From Oscillospiraceae bacterium (GTDB lineage Bacteria; Bacillota_A; Clostridia; Oscillospirales; Oscillospiraceae), in assembly GCA_902789835.1 (NCBI GenBank), contig CADAPN010000019.1, positions 1 to 29,730 on the forward strand: a stretch of 29,730 bases of DNA, given 5' to 3'. The notes below the pieces were generated by a model. It was given only the letters and a program-made list of their open reading frames with translations, ran no database searches and had not been told where the DNA came from. Of this stretch, positions 22,486 through 29,730 are shown piece by piece. The position numbers and the translations under genes are program-made. Numbering within the stretch: the stretch's first letter is position 1; every line of letters begins with the position of its first letter.

Positions 22486-25400
22486 ATGCCTTACTTCAAT
22501 ATCGTTGCCCAGACAAGTGAAAACACGGTGGTGACCTCCTATACGCCGGTGTCTGCCCGCTCCGATGCCTATCAGAGCGAGGCGGCCCTGGAGCAGGAGT
22601 TTATTCGCATGCTCTGCGAGCAGGGGTATACGTATCTTCCTATTCATACCGAGGATGATCTGATCGCGAATCTCCGTGCCCAGCTGGAGCGGCTGAATGC
22701 CTATCAGTTCTCCGACGCCGAATGGGATCGCTTCTTTCATGAGATCATCGCCAATCCGAACAGTCACATTGTCGAAAAGACCCGCATGATCCAGGAGGAC
22801 AATGTCCAGGTCCTGAAGCGGGACGATGGCATGACCAAGAATATCACCCTCATTGACCGGAAGAACGTGCACAGCAATTCCCTTCAGGTCATCAACCAGT
22901 ACGTCATGACCCAGGGCCAGGGCGCCCGGCATGACAATCGCTATGATGTCACCATTCTGGTCAACGGCCTGCCGCTGGTTCATGTGGAACTCAAACGCAG
23001 GGGAGTGCCCATCCGCGAGGCCTTCAACCAGATTGACCGCTACCAGCGGGATTCCTTCTGGGCCGGATCCGGCCTCTTTGAGTATGTCCAGCTCTTTGTC
23101 ATCTCCAACGGCACCAATACGAAGTATTATTCCAACAGCACCCGTTCCAATGCCATCAAGGACGCAAAGACGGGCCAGACCAGGAAAGAGAAGACCAGCA
23201 ACAGTTTCGAGTTTACGTCTTACTGGGCCGATTCGGAAAACCGTGTGATTCCGGATCTGGTGGACTTCACCCGTACCTTCTTTGCCCGCCATACGATTCT
23301 GAACATCCTGACGAAGTACTGCGTCTTTACCTCCGAGAATCTGCTTCTCGTCATGCGCCCGTATCAGATCACGGCCACCGAGCGGATCATCAACCGCATC
23401 GAGATCGCCCACAATTACCGCAAGTACGGGAGCATAGCCGCCGGCGGCTATATCTGGCACACCACCGGCTCGGGCAAGACCCTGACCTCCTTCAAAACGG
23501 CCCGGATTGCCTCCCAGCTTCCCTTTGTCGACAAGGTGCTTTTTGTCGTGGACCGCAAGGATCTGGACTACCAGACCATGAAGGAGTATGACCGCTTTGA
23601 GAAGGGGGCTGCCAACAGCAACACTTCCACGAAGATCCTCGAGCGCCAGCTATCCGATCCGAAGGCGCATATCATTATCACGACGATTCAGAAGCTCTCG
23701 ACCTTCATCAAGAAAAACGCCGGTCATGCGGTCTATGACCAGCAGGTCGTCATCATCTTCGACGAGTGCCACCGCAGCCAGTTTGGCGACATGCACGCCG
23801 CCATTGTGAAGTACTTTAAGAAGTACTACATGTTCGGCTTCACCGGTACACCGATTTTCCCGCTCAATGCGGGTTCCTCCGTGCGCAATCCGCACTACGC
23901 CACCACCGAACAGACCTTCGGCGACCAGCTCCATACCTACACCATTGTCGATGCCATCAATGACAAAAATGTTCTGCCCTTCCGCGTGGACTATATCAAG
24001 ACCATGGATATGGACAGCGATATCGACGATGAGGAGGTCTGGGACATTGACCGGCGGAAAGCCTTTGAGGCGCCGGAGCGGATTTCCCTGATCACGAAGT
24101 ACATTCTGGATCACTTTGACCAGAAGACATATCGCGGGAACAAGACCTATGTCTACAACACCCTGACGAACATCAGCGACGTAGCTTCCGCCGACCGCGG
24201 AAAGGTGGAGGAGATCAAGCGCAAGCAGCGCCTCAGCGGCTTTAACTCCATTTTTGCCGTCTCTTCGGTCCCCATGGCCAAGGCCTATTATGAGGAATTC
24301 CGAAAGAGGATCGCCGCCGATCCCACGAAGGATCTGAAGATCGCCGTCATCTACAGCTACGGGGCCAATGAGGAAGAGATTGACGGCATTCTGGATGAGG
24401 AGAACCCGGAGGACACCTCCCGTCTGGACCAGACGGCCCGGGACTTCCTGGAGCTCGCCATTCAGGATTATAACGCCCTGTTCCACACGAATTACTCCAC
24501 CGACGGCGACCGCTTCCAGAACTACTATAAGGATGTTTCGCTCCGGATGAAGAACAAGGAGCTGGACCTCCTGATTGTGGTCAACATGTTCCTTACCGGC
24601 TTTGACGCCACCACCCTCAACACCCTCTGGGTGGATAAAAACCTGAAAATGCACGGCCTGATCCAGGCCTTCAGCCGTACCAACCGCATCCTCAACAGCA
24701 TCAAGACCTTCGGCAACATCGTCTGCTTCCGCAATCTGCAGAAGCGGGTGGACACGGCGATTGCCCTCTTCGGCGACAAAAACGCCGGCGGCATCGTGCT
24801 GATGAAGACCTTCGGCGATTATTACTACGGTTATGTTTCGGTGGATGGATCCAGGGCGCCCGGCTACGTGGATCTGGTGAACGAGCTGGGGGCAAAGTTC
24901 CCGCTCTCCGAGCCGCAGATCATAGGGGAGCAGAACCAGAAGGACTTCATCTCTCTCTTCGGGGCGATTCTCCGGATGCGAAACCTCTTGCTGTCCTTCG
25001 ACGACTTTGAGGGCAGGGAGCTGATCTCCGAGCGCGACCTGCAGGATTATCTCGGACGGTATCAGGATCTGCGGGATGAGTGGAAGCGGAAACGCGAGCG
25101 CGGTGAGAGCACCGACATTACCGATGATATTGTCTTCGAGATCGAACTCATCAAACAGATCGAAATCAACATCGACTACATCCTCATGCTGGTGAAGAAG
25201 TACCACGATACCCACTGTGAGGATAAGGAAGTCCTCATTACGATTCAGAAGGCCGTGGATGCAAGTCCCGAACTGCGCAGCAAGAAGCAACTCATCGAGG
25301 CCTTCATTGCCGGTGTCAACGATGTGGACGATGTGCTGGCGTCGTGGAACTCTTTCGTTGCGCAGCAGCGTGAGACGGATCTTCAGAATCTGATCCGGGA

Positions 25401-25716
25401 AGAGAAGCTGAAGCCGGAGGAGACTCGCGCCTTCCTTGAGAATGCGTTTCGCGATGGGGAAGTGAAGACCACCGGCACCGATATTGACCGGCTTATGCCT
25501 CCCGTCTCACGCTTTGGCGGCTCCGGCCGTGCGGCCAAAAAGCAGACCGTCATCGATAAGCTCCGTGCCTTCTTCGAAAAGTACTTCGGCGTCGGAAGCA
25601 GCCTGGAGCCGGAGCCCGAAACCGAGACCGACGATCATGTCATGAGGCTTTATAACTTGCCGGAGGAGGAAACAATCCCCTTGGCTGCAGAACCGTCTTC
25701 ATCACGAACTGTATGA
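22486..25716 (+). CDS. hsdR: Type I restriction-modification system, endonuclease/translocase subunit HsdR
   Basis: A 1076-residue motor-nuclease. The N-terminal PD-(D/E)xK nuclease has Asp154 (RYDV) and Glu168-x-Lys170 (VELKRR). The SF2 helicase part has Walker A TGSGKT (327-332), DECH box (426-429), FTGTP (motif III), FLTGFDA (motif V) and QAFSRTNRI (motif VI). A helical C-terminal region should bind the HsdM/HsdS core. The length is typical and all motifs are intact. ATG 22486 is preceded by AGGAGG. With HsdM and HsdS it cuts unmodified invading DNA after translocation. Confidence 0.96.
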   Translation: MPYFNIVAQTSENTVVTSYTPVSARSDAYQSEAALEQEFIRMLCEQGYTYLPIHTEDDLIANLRAQLERLNAYQFSDAEWDRFFHEIIANPNSHIVEKTRMIQEDNVQVLKRDDGMTKNITLIDRKNVHSNSLQVINQYVMTQGQGARHDNRYDVTILVNGLPLVHVELKRRGVPIREAFNQIDRYQRDSFWAGSGLFEYVQLFVISNGTNTKYYSNSTRSNAIKDAKTGQTRKEKTSNSFEFTSYWADSENRVIPDLVDFTRTFFARHTILNILTKYCVFTSENLLLVMRPYQITATERIINRIEIAHNYRKYGSIAAGGYIWHTTGSGKTLTSFKTARIASQLPFVDKVLFVVDRKDLDYQTMKEYDRFEKGAANSNTSTKILERQLSDPKAHIIITTIQKLSTFIKKNAGHAVYDQQVVIIFDECHRSQFGDMHAAIVKYFKKYYMFGFTGTPIFPLNAGSSVRNPHYATTEQTFGDQLHTYTIVDAINDKNVLPFRVDYIKTMDMDSDIDDEEVWDIDRRKAFEAPERISLITKYILDHFDQKTYRGNKTYVYNTLTNISDVASADRGKVEEIKRKQRLSGFNSIFAVSSVPMAKAYYEEFRKRIAADPTKDLKIAVIYSYGANEEEIDGILDEENPEDTSRLDQTARDFLELAIQDYNALFHTNYSTDGDRFQNYYKDVSLRMKNKELDLLIVVNMFLTGFDATTLNTLWVDKNLKMHGLIQAFSRTNRILNSIKTFGNIVCFRNLQKRVDTAIALFGDKNAGGIVLMKTFGDYYYGYVSVDGSRAPGYVDLVNELGAKFPLSEPQIIGEQNQKDFISLFGAILRMRNLLLSFDDFEGRELISERDLQDYLGRYQDLRDEWKRKRERGESTDITDDIVFEIELIKQIEINIDYILMLVKKYHDTHCEDKEVLITIQKAVDASPELRSKKQLIEAFIAGVNDVDDVLASWNSFVAQQRETDLQNLIREEKLKPEETRAFLENAFRDGEVKTTGTDIDRLMPPVSRFGGSGRAAKKQTVIDKLRAFFEKYFGVGSSLEPEPETETDDHVMRLYNLPEEETIPLAAEPSSSRTV

Positions 25717-25827
25717 GGACATTCGAGTGGCTCGGCTGGTAACAGCGAAACGAAAGGGAGACCATCGATCTGACCGACATCATTTCCGAGAAACGGAGGA
25801 TAAAAAACTGAACATTCCCATATAGCA

Positions 25828-25870
25828 GGCCCGAAGTAAGATTTGAAATGTTGCTTCGGGCCGTTGCTTT
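25828..25870 (+). terminator. Rho-independent terminator of the hsd operon
   Basis: GGCCCGAAGTAA (25828-25839) and TTGCTTCGGGCC (25851-25862) form a 12-bp stem with one U-G pair, followed by GTTGCTTTTTT. It lies about 110 bases beyond the hsdR stop. Its downstream T-rich end overlaps the -35 of the next promoter. Confidence 0.82.
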
Positions 25871-25893
25871 TTTCTCAAAACCTTTGGTATAAT
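25864..25893 (+). promoter_or_regulatory. Promoter of azlCD
   Basis: TTGCTT (25864-25869), 18 bp, perfect TATAAT (25888-25893). The transcript would start near 25900 and have a leader of about 140 nt before the azlC leader peptide. Confidence 0.55.
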
Positions 25894-26040
25894 GATGAAG
25901 GAGTATCACGATTACCTCTTTCATATCAAAGAAAGCTGCATCGGGACGCTCATCGGCCTCCCGGCATGCGCCGCAGTGGGGCTTATCGTGATGCTGTTTG
26001 CCTAAGTACCTATCGGGATTCAGAGGAGGCTATACTGTTC

Positions 26041-26064
26041 ATGGAGCAAAAGAAACGAATATGA
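26041..26064 (+). CDS. Seven-codon leader peptide (MEQKKRI) coupled to azlC
   Basis: ATG at 26041 follows AGAGGAGG (26022-26029), the best ribosome binding site in this region. It reads MEQKKRI and stops with TGA, overlapping the azlC ATG as ATGA. azlC itself has no close ribosome binding site, so its translation probably depends on ribosomes finishing this peptide. This is inference from spacing. Confidence 0.45.
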   Translation: MEQKKRI

Positions 26065-26768
26065 AGAATGCATTCCGATACTCTTTAAAACACAGCATAC
26101 CGATCCTGATCGGCTTTATACCCGTTGGTCTGGCCTACGGCGTGCTGATGCAGGCAAATGGCCTTAACTGGCTCTGGACGGGAGCCAGCAGCATCCTGAT
26201 CTTTGCCGGTTCGCTGCAGTTTCTCGCCGTCAGCTTTTTTGCCGGGGGCGTGTCCCTGATCACGGTTGCCATCATGGCCCTGCTCCTTAACAGTCGCCAC
26301 ATTTTCTATGGCATTCCCTTTATAGAAAAGTGGAAGGATTACGGTCCGTGGAAGCTGTTTTTGATCTATGCCCTGCCGGACGAGGCGTTTTCACTTCATT
26401 GCTCAAACGATTTTGACGACGGCGATCCGGCACACAAAAAATGGACGTATATCTTTGACGCGCTGCTTGTGCTCATCTACTGGGTTACGCTTTCTGTGCT
26501 CGGGGCGCTGCTTGGATCGCTGGTTCCGTTCCGCACAGACGGTATCGACTTTGCCCTGACGGCGTTGTTTATTGTCATTTTGCTGGAGCAGCTTAAGTCT
26601 GCCGGAGGGAAAGCCGAACCTGCCGTGATCGCCGCGGTTTCCTCCCTGATATGCCTGCTGGTGTTTGGACCTTCCAACTTTATTCTGCCCTCCCTGATGA
26701 TTACGGTTTTTCTTCTGACCTTACTGAGGAATAAATTATCCCCGAGGGAGGCCGATCAGAATGAATAA
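26061..26768 (+). CDS. azlC: AzlC-family branched-chain amino acid exporter, large subunit
   Basis: A 235-residue integral membrane protein with about six helices. The signature FRYSLKHSIPILIGFIPVGL with AYGVLM near the N-terminus, and the conserved LLNSRHIFYGIPFIEKW loop, are typical of AzlC. With AzlD it exports branched-chain amino acids and analogues across the cytoplasmic membrane. The start is ATG 26061, giving MKNAFRYSLK; a longer frame from 25998 lacks a signal for initiation. It overlaps azlD by 8 bases, the standard arrangement. Confidence 0.9.
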   Translation: MKNAFRYSLKHSIPILIGFIPVGLAYGVLMQANGLNWLWTGASSILIFAGSLQFLAVSFFAGGVSLITVAIMALLLNSRHIFYGIPFIEKWKDYGPWKLFLIYALPDEAFSLHCSNDFDDGDPAHKKWTYIFDALLVLIYWVTLSVLGALLGSLVPFRTDGIDFALTALFIVILLEQLKSAGGKAEPAVIAAVSSLICLLVFGPSNFILPSLMITVFLLTLLRNKLSPREADQNE

Positions 26769-27084
26769 GCTTTGGGTCATATCTGTAATCGCCGTCTGCG
26801 CCGGCTGTACGTTCCTGGAGCGCGCTTTCCCGTTTCTCCTCTTCCGGGGAAAAACAGTTCCGGAACCGGTCTCGACGCTGGGGAAGCTTTTGCCGATGGC
26901 GATCATAACAACGCTGGTATTCTATTGCCTGCGCAATATCAGCTTTTCTGAACCGGCTGCCTGGGCTCCGCAGCTTATTGCAAGCGCCGTAACCGTGATT
27001 CTCCACCTTTGGAAGGGAAGCACAATGCTTTCTATAGCCGGCGGCACGGTATGCTGTATGCTTTTAACACAGGCTGTATTCTGA
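26761..27084 (+). CDS. azlD: AzlD-family branched-chain amino acid exporter, small subunit
   Basis: A 107-residue protein with about four membrane helices. It has the AzlD-like motif [14 protein letters not shown] near the N-terminus, [15 protein letters not shown] in the middle, and [20 protein letters not shown] near the end. It is the partner subunit of AzlC. The ATG lies inside the end of azlC behind GGGAGG. The stop at 27084 directly abuts acetyltransferase-like sequence, so a deletion joined the two. The protein itself appears full length. Confidence 0.9.
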   Translation: MNKLWVISVIAVCAGCTFLERAFPFLLFRGKTVPEPVSTLGKLLPMAIITTLVFYCLRNISFSEPAAWAPQLIASAVTVILHLWKGSTMLSIAGGTVCCMLLTQAVF

Positions 27085-27506
27085 TTCACTGCGATTACGG
27101 CTATAATATCGAGGTCGGGGAAAACTTCTTTGCGAACTATAATTTCACCGTGCTTGATGTTGGGAAAGTCAGGATTGGTGCCAATGCCCAGATTGCGCCC
27201 AATGTTTCCATCTATACTGCCGGACATCCTGTCCATCCGGATTCCAGAAATTCCGGTTATGAATACGGGATCGGCATTACAATTGGAGATAATGTTTGGA
27301 TTGGCGGAAATGCCTGTATCATGCCGGGGGTGACGATCGGGGACAATGTTGTGATTGGGGCAGGCAGTGTCGTGACAAAGGATATCCCCGATAACGTGAT
27401 CGCGGCAGGAAATCCGTGCAGAATCATCAGAACAATCACAGAAGAAGACCGTGATTTCTATTACCGTGATCGCAGGTTTGACGTTGATGATTATTTCATG
27501 ACCTGA
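27085..27506 (+). pseudogene. 5'-truncated maltose/galactoside O-acetyltransferase (hexapeptide family)
   Basis: From [20 protein letters not shown] onward this is the C-terminal two thirds of a Maa/LacA-type acetyltransferase: left-handed beta-helix repeats, the catalytic-histidine motif TAGHPVHP, then [20 protein letters not shown] and [17 protein letters not shown]. The usual N-terminal part (about 50-60 residues, including the first MLAG-type helix) is absent, and homology begins right after the azlD stop. The frame is open upstream to a TTG at 27009, inside azlD, with no ribosome binding site, so a chimeric product is possible but unlikely. The catalytic core looks intact. Confidence 0.7.
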
Positions 27507-27562
27507 TATCCGGGGAAAAATCATCCGACTCGACAACGCTGGATTTGAGGGAGGAAGAGCGT

Positions 27563-28141
27563 GTGAGAAAACCGATTCTGTATGTGAATGCATGCGTACG
27601 AAAAGAGTCCAGAACCAGACGGCTGGCGGAGACGCTGCTTCGAAAGCTGAACAAAGCTTATGAGGAAATCCGTCTGGCGGATTATCCGTTTCCTGTGGTC
27701 AATGAGGAATATCTCAACGAGCGTGACCGGCTCAGGCTGAACGGAGACCTTCAGGCCCCGATGTTTGCCCTTGCACGGCAGTTTTCAGAGGCTGAAACCA
27801 TCGTCATTGCGGCTCCCTTCTGGGATCTGTCCTTTCCTGCCGCGCTGAAGCAGTATTTAGAACAGATTAATGTCGTGGGCATTACATTCAGGTACTCGGA
27901 GGAGGGCATCCCGATCGGCCTTTGCAAAGCAGGCAGCCTGTTTTATGTGACTACAGCGGGCGGGTATTATGTTCCGGAGGAATTCGGCTTCGGATATGTC
28001 AAAGCTCTGGCGCAGAATTACTATGGCATTCAGGATGTCCGACAGATTTCAGCCGCCGGTCTTGATATCCAGGGCGCCGACGTTGATGCAATCATGAAAG
28101 CTGCAGAGGACAGCGTGGCAGCAATGGATCAGAGCTTATAA
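27563..28141 (+). CDS. Flavodoxin-fold NAD(P)H oxidoreductase (azoreductase/quinone reductase type)
   Basis: A 192-residue soluble protein of the Flavodoxin_2 family. It begins ILYVNACVRKESRTRRLAET, the phosphate-binding loop that holds FMN. The AAPFWDLSFPAALKQYLEQI segment surrounds the isoalloxazine, and FYVTTAGGYY follows. Members reduce quinones, azo or nitro compounds with NAD(P)H; the natural substrate cannot be told. GTG 27563 is chosen because GGGAGG lies 8 bases upstream; the TTG at 27545 has no site. It is apparently transcribed with or after the truncated acetyltransferase. Confidence 0.82.
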   Translation: MRKPILYVNACVRKESRTRRLAETLLRKLNKAYEEIRLADYPFPVVNEEYLNERDRLRLNGDLQAPMFALARQFSEAETIVIAAPFWDLSFPAALKQYLEQINVVGITFRYSEEGIPIGLCKAGSLFYVTTAGGYYVPEEFGFGYVKALAQNYYGIQDVRQISAAGLDIQGADVDAIMKAAEDSVAAMDQSL

Positions 28142-28206
28142 ATTCTGATTTGTAGACAGCGCTGGTCCGAGACCCTGTGAACTGTTGTAAAAAAAGCAAA
28201 AAAATC

Positions 28207-28235
28207 TGTAACGAAATCCTTTTTCGCGCGTCTAA
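28207..28235 (+). promoter_or_regulatory. ECF-type autoregulatory promoter
   Basis: TGTAAC (28207-28212), 16 bp, CGTCTAA (28229-28235). The AAC in the -35 and CGTC in the -10 are hallmarks of ECF sigma promoters. It lies directly before the sigma gene, so the sigma factor most likely activates its own operon. Confidence 0.7.
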
Positions 28236-28267
28236 CTGTCGAATCTGAAAACGAAGGAGGTGAAAAT

Positions 28268-28753
28268 GTGACACAAAGCAGTGCCGAAAAGCTGTATGAA
28301 GCCTGTTATATGCGTGTTTTTTCCTATGCAATGACACTGACCGGTGACCGCGGTGAGGCGGAGGAGATCACACAGGAAACCATGTTCCGCGCCATCTCAA
28401 AGCAGAACAGTTTTCGCGGCGAATCAGACGAAGTAACCTGGCTGTGCGCCATTGCAAAGAATACCTTTCTGGATGAACAAAAGCGCCGGGCCAGACATAC
28501 CGGCTTCCCGGAGGAAATGGCCGAAAATGAGAGCGGAATGGAACAGAAGATCTCTGATCGGGACTCCTCCTTTCGTATCCATCTGGCGCTGCATGCTCTG
28601 GAGGAGCCCTACCGCGAGGTATTTGAGCTCCGTGTCTTTGGGGAGCTTAGTTTCCGGGAAATTGGAACGATATTTGGTAAGACCGAGAACTGGGCCCGTG
28701 TCACATATCACCGTGCAAAACTCAAATTGCGCGAAAGGATGGAACAAGAATGA
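28268..28753 (+). CDS. ECF-family RNA polymerase sigma factor
   Basis: A 161-residue sigma factor with only regions 2 and 4. Region 2 (about 8-75) has YMRVFSYAMTLTGDRGEAEE, ITQETMFRAIS and DEVTWLCAIAKNTFLDEQKR. Region 4 (about 105-157) has the helix-turn-helix LEEPYREVFELRVFGELSFR followed by EIGTIFGKTENWARVTYHRA. It redirects RNA polymerase on an extracellular signal. The start is GTG 28268 behind AAGGAGG (28254-28260); the overlapping ATG at 28266 is in another frame and hits a stop at once. It overlaps its anti-sigma by ATGA. Confidence 0.93.
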   Translation: MTQSSAEKLYEACYMRVFSYAMTLTGDRGEAEEITQETMFRAISKQNSFRGESDEVTWLCAIAKNTFLDEQKRRARHTGFPEEMAENESGMEQKISDRDSSFRIHLALHALEEPYREVFELRVFGELSFREIGTIFGKTENWARVTYHRAKLKLRERMEQE

Positions 28754-29511
28754 AATATGACTGTGACGTAATCCGCGATCTGTTGCCGCTGTATGCCGAC
28801 AATGCCTGCAGTGAAATAAGCCGCAGAATGGTGGAAGACCATCTGCAGGAGTGCCCGGCCTGCCGCGCCATGACGGGCAGACTTCTGGACACCGGTATTG
28901 AAAACAAGCTGCTGACGGAGAGGGAGTCCGTGCTTGCATACGGTGCCCGAGAGTTCAGACGCCGTTCTGCCCTTGTCGGCACTGCCGTTTCAGGCACACT
29001 GACCATTCCTGCCCTGGTCTGTATCGGTCTGCTCTTTTTCTCCAGGCCATCGATAAGCTGGATCTCTGTGGTGCTGGCATCGATCTGTGTCCTGGCATCC
29101 CTGATTGCTGTGCCGATCCTGGTACGGGAAGATAAACTGTTCTGGACATTCTGTGCTTTCACCGCCAGTCTCATCCTGTTGCTCGGCGTTGCCTGCGCAT
29201 ACTCCCATGGAGACTGGTTTGAGATTGCCGCCAGTGCAGTGCTCTTCGGGCTGAGCGTTGTTTTTCTCCCGTTTTTAATTCGGGCCAGGCCTGTCAGGGA
29301 CCTGATCGGCGACAGGAACCGCCTGCTGCTTGTACTTGGGGTTGATTTCGCTCTGTTTTTCAATCTCCTGACGATGATCGACTCCCGCGGGCACCTGACA
29401 CTGAACAGCCTTCTGTTCTCCGTCGGAACCATCGGAGGGATTGTCTGCGTGATTTATGCGATTATCAAAAACAGGAAAACCGACAATCATACGCCATACG
29501 GCAAATCATGA
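28750..29511 (+). CDS. Anti-sigma factor, zf-HC2 domain with multiple membrane helices
   Basis: A 253-residue membrane protein. The N-terminal zinc-binding anti-sigma domain (CDVIRDLLPLYADNACSE) has His31-x3-Cys35-x2-Cys38 (HLQECPAC), the ligand set of ZAS/zf-HC2 anti-sigma factors. About six hydrophobic helices follow between residues 74 and 242, more than the single helix of classic RsiW-type proteins, and the C-terminus is short and basic. It holds the sigma factor inactive at the membrane until a signal arrives. The multi-helix part may sense the signal directly. It is co-transcribed with the sigma gene and overlaps it by 4 bases. Confidence 0.88.
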   Translation: MKYDCDVIRDLLPLYADNACSEISRRMVEDHLQECPACRAMTGRLLDTGIENKLLTERESVLAYGAREFRRRSALVGTAVSGTLTIPALVCIGLLFFSRPSISWISVVLASICVLASLIAVPILVREDKLFWTFCAFTASLILLLGVACAYSHGDWFEIAASAVLFGLSVVFLPFLIRARPVRDLIGDRNRLLLVLGVDFALFFNLLTMIDSRGHLTLNSLLFSVGTIGGIVCVIYAIIKNRKTDNHTPYGKS

Positions 29512-29596
29512 AAGAATAATATCTTCCGGTTTGCAGAGCAGAACCGGCCATATCATCATCTGAGAAATACACAGAAAGGGAAAGAGGTTTGTATAG

Positions 29597-29730
29597 ATGA
29601 GTTACTATCTGTTAAAAGAAACCATACAGCCTTGTGCAAAGCCGGCTATTCTCGGAAATAAGTCTGCGCAATTTGTTGCCGTTCTGACAACGCCGGAATG
29701 GGAGCGGGAACGGGAGAGCTTCGATATGGG
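29597..29730 (+). CDS. Start of a possible CorA-type magnesium/metal transporter (partial)
   Basis: 45 codons are visible before the window ends: MSYYLLKETIQPCAKPAIL, then FVAVLTTPEWERERESFDMG. The last stretch resembles the N-terminal cytoplasmic start of CorA-family proteins in Clostridia, but the GMN membrane signature lies outside the window. So the family call is tentative. The ATG follows AGAGG, and it may belong to the sigma/anti-sigma operon or stand alone; a small CCGGTT/AACCGG hairpin lies between (29526-29547). Confidence 0.45.
   Translation, partial: MSYYLLKETIQPCAKPAILGNKSAQFVAVLTTPEWERERESFDM

Noticed and set aside
23650..25290. 546-codon open frame antisense to hsdR
   Set aside because: Antisense shadow of HsdR, whose helicase and nuclease motifs are intact on the plus strand.
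25892..26005. 37-codon single-helix ORF (MMKEYHDYLFHI...) before azlC
   Set aside because: Its start codons fall within or right next to the -10 box of the proposed promoter and no ribosome binding site precedes it; it may be a remnant but expression is not supported.
27009..27084. TTG start that would extend the acetyltransferase into azlD
   Set aside because: No ribosome binding site, and the extra residues do not resemble the family's N-terminus; the gene is treated as 5'-truncated.

Overview
The window looks like a chromosome segment of a moderately GC-rich low-GC-branch Firmicute (class Clostridia, probably a gut Oscillospiraceae/Ruminococcaceae or Lachnospiraceae relative). Reasons: LPXTG pilins, an AGGAGG-type ribosome binding site before most genes, typA beside a complete opp operon, DUF4428 and DUF3791 proteins, and an ECF sigma/zf-HC2 anti-sigma pair with a typical Clostridia promoter. 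No rRNA, tRNA or CRISPR array was seen.

Layout. (1) 1-101: 5' end of rpsO on the minus strand with its promoter and leader. (2) 400-9400: an AT-richer accessory island. It has two LPSTG-anchored isopeptide pilins in opposite orientation (632-2344 plus; 6163-8202 minus). Between them lie a RelB/RelE-type toxin-antitoxin pair, a DUF4428 zinc-ribbon protein and an intact tyrosine recombinase. Beyond pilin 2 are a glycosyltransferase remnant and a compact three-gene cassette of small proteins, the last DUF4160-like. (3) 9731-18557: GC-rich backbone with a small membrane-anchored protein, typA, and oppBCDF-oppA for oligopeptide uptake. oppA carries a one-base frameshift near its 3' end. (4) 18740-25716: a type I restriction-modification operon hsdM-(DUF1016_N)-hsdS-(DUF3791)-(DUF3791)-hsdR, with three small accessory genes inside it. 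(5) 25864-27506: azlCD branched-chain amino acid exporter with a seven-codon leader peptide, followed by a 5'-truncated sugar O-acetyltransferase. (6) 27563-29511: flavodoxin-fold oxidoreductase, then an ECF sigma factor and its membrane anti-sigma with a recognisable autoregulatory promoter. (7) 29597-end: the start of a possible CorA-type transporter.

The points most worth a second look are these. The pilin island has a 102-bp, about 93% identical inverted repeat formed by the two pilin 3' ends, which encloses a recombinase; pilin 2 shows no clear promoter or ribosome binding site, and pilin 1 has a tandem-hairpin leader. The type I RM operon carries a nuclease-less DUF1016 domain and two DUF3791 genes. 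The three-gene DUF4160-like cassette has its own palindromic operator. These are inferences from sequence reading; no database search was run.
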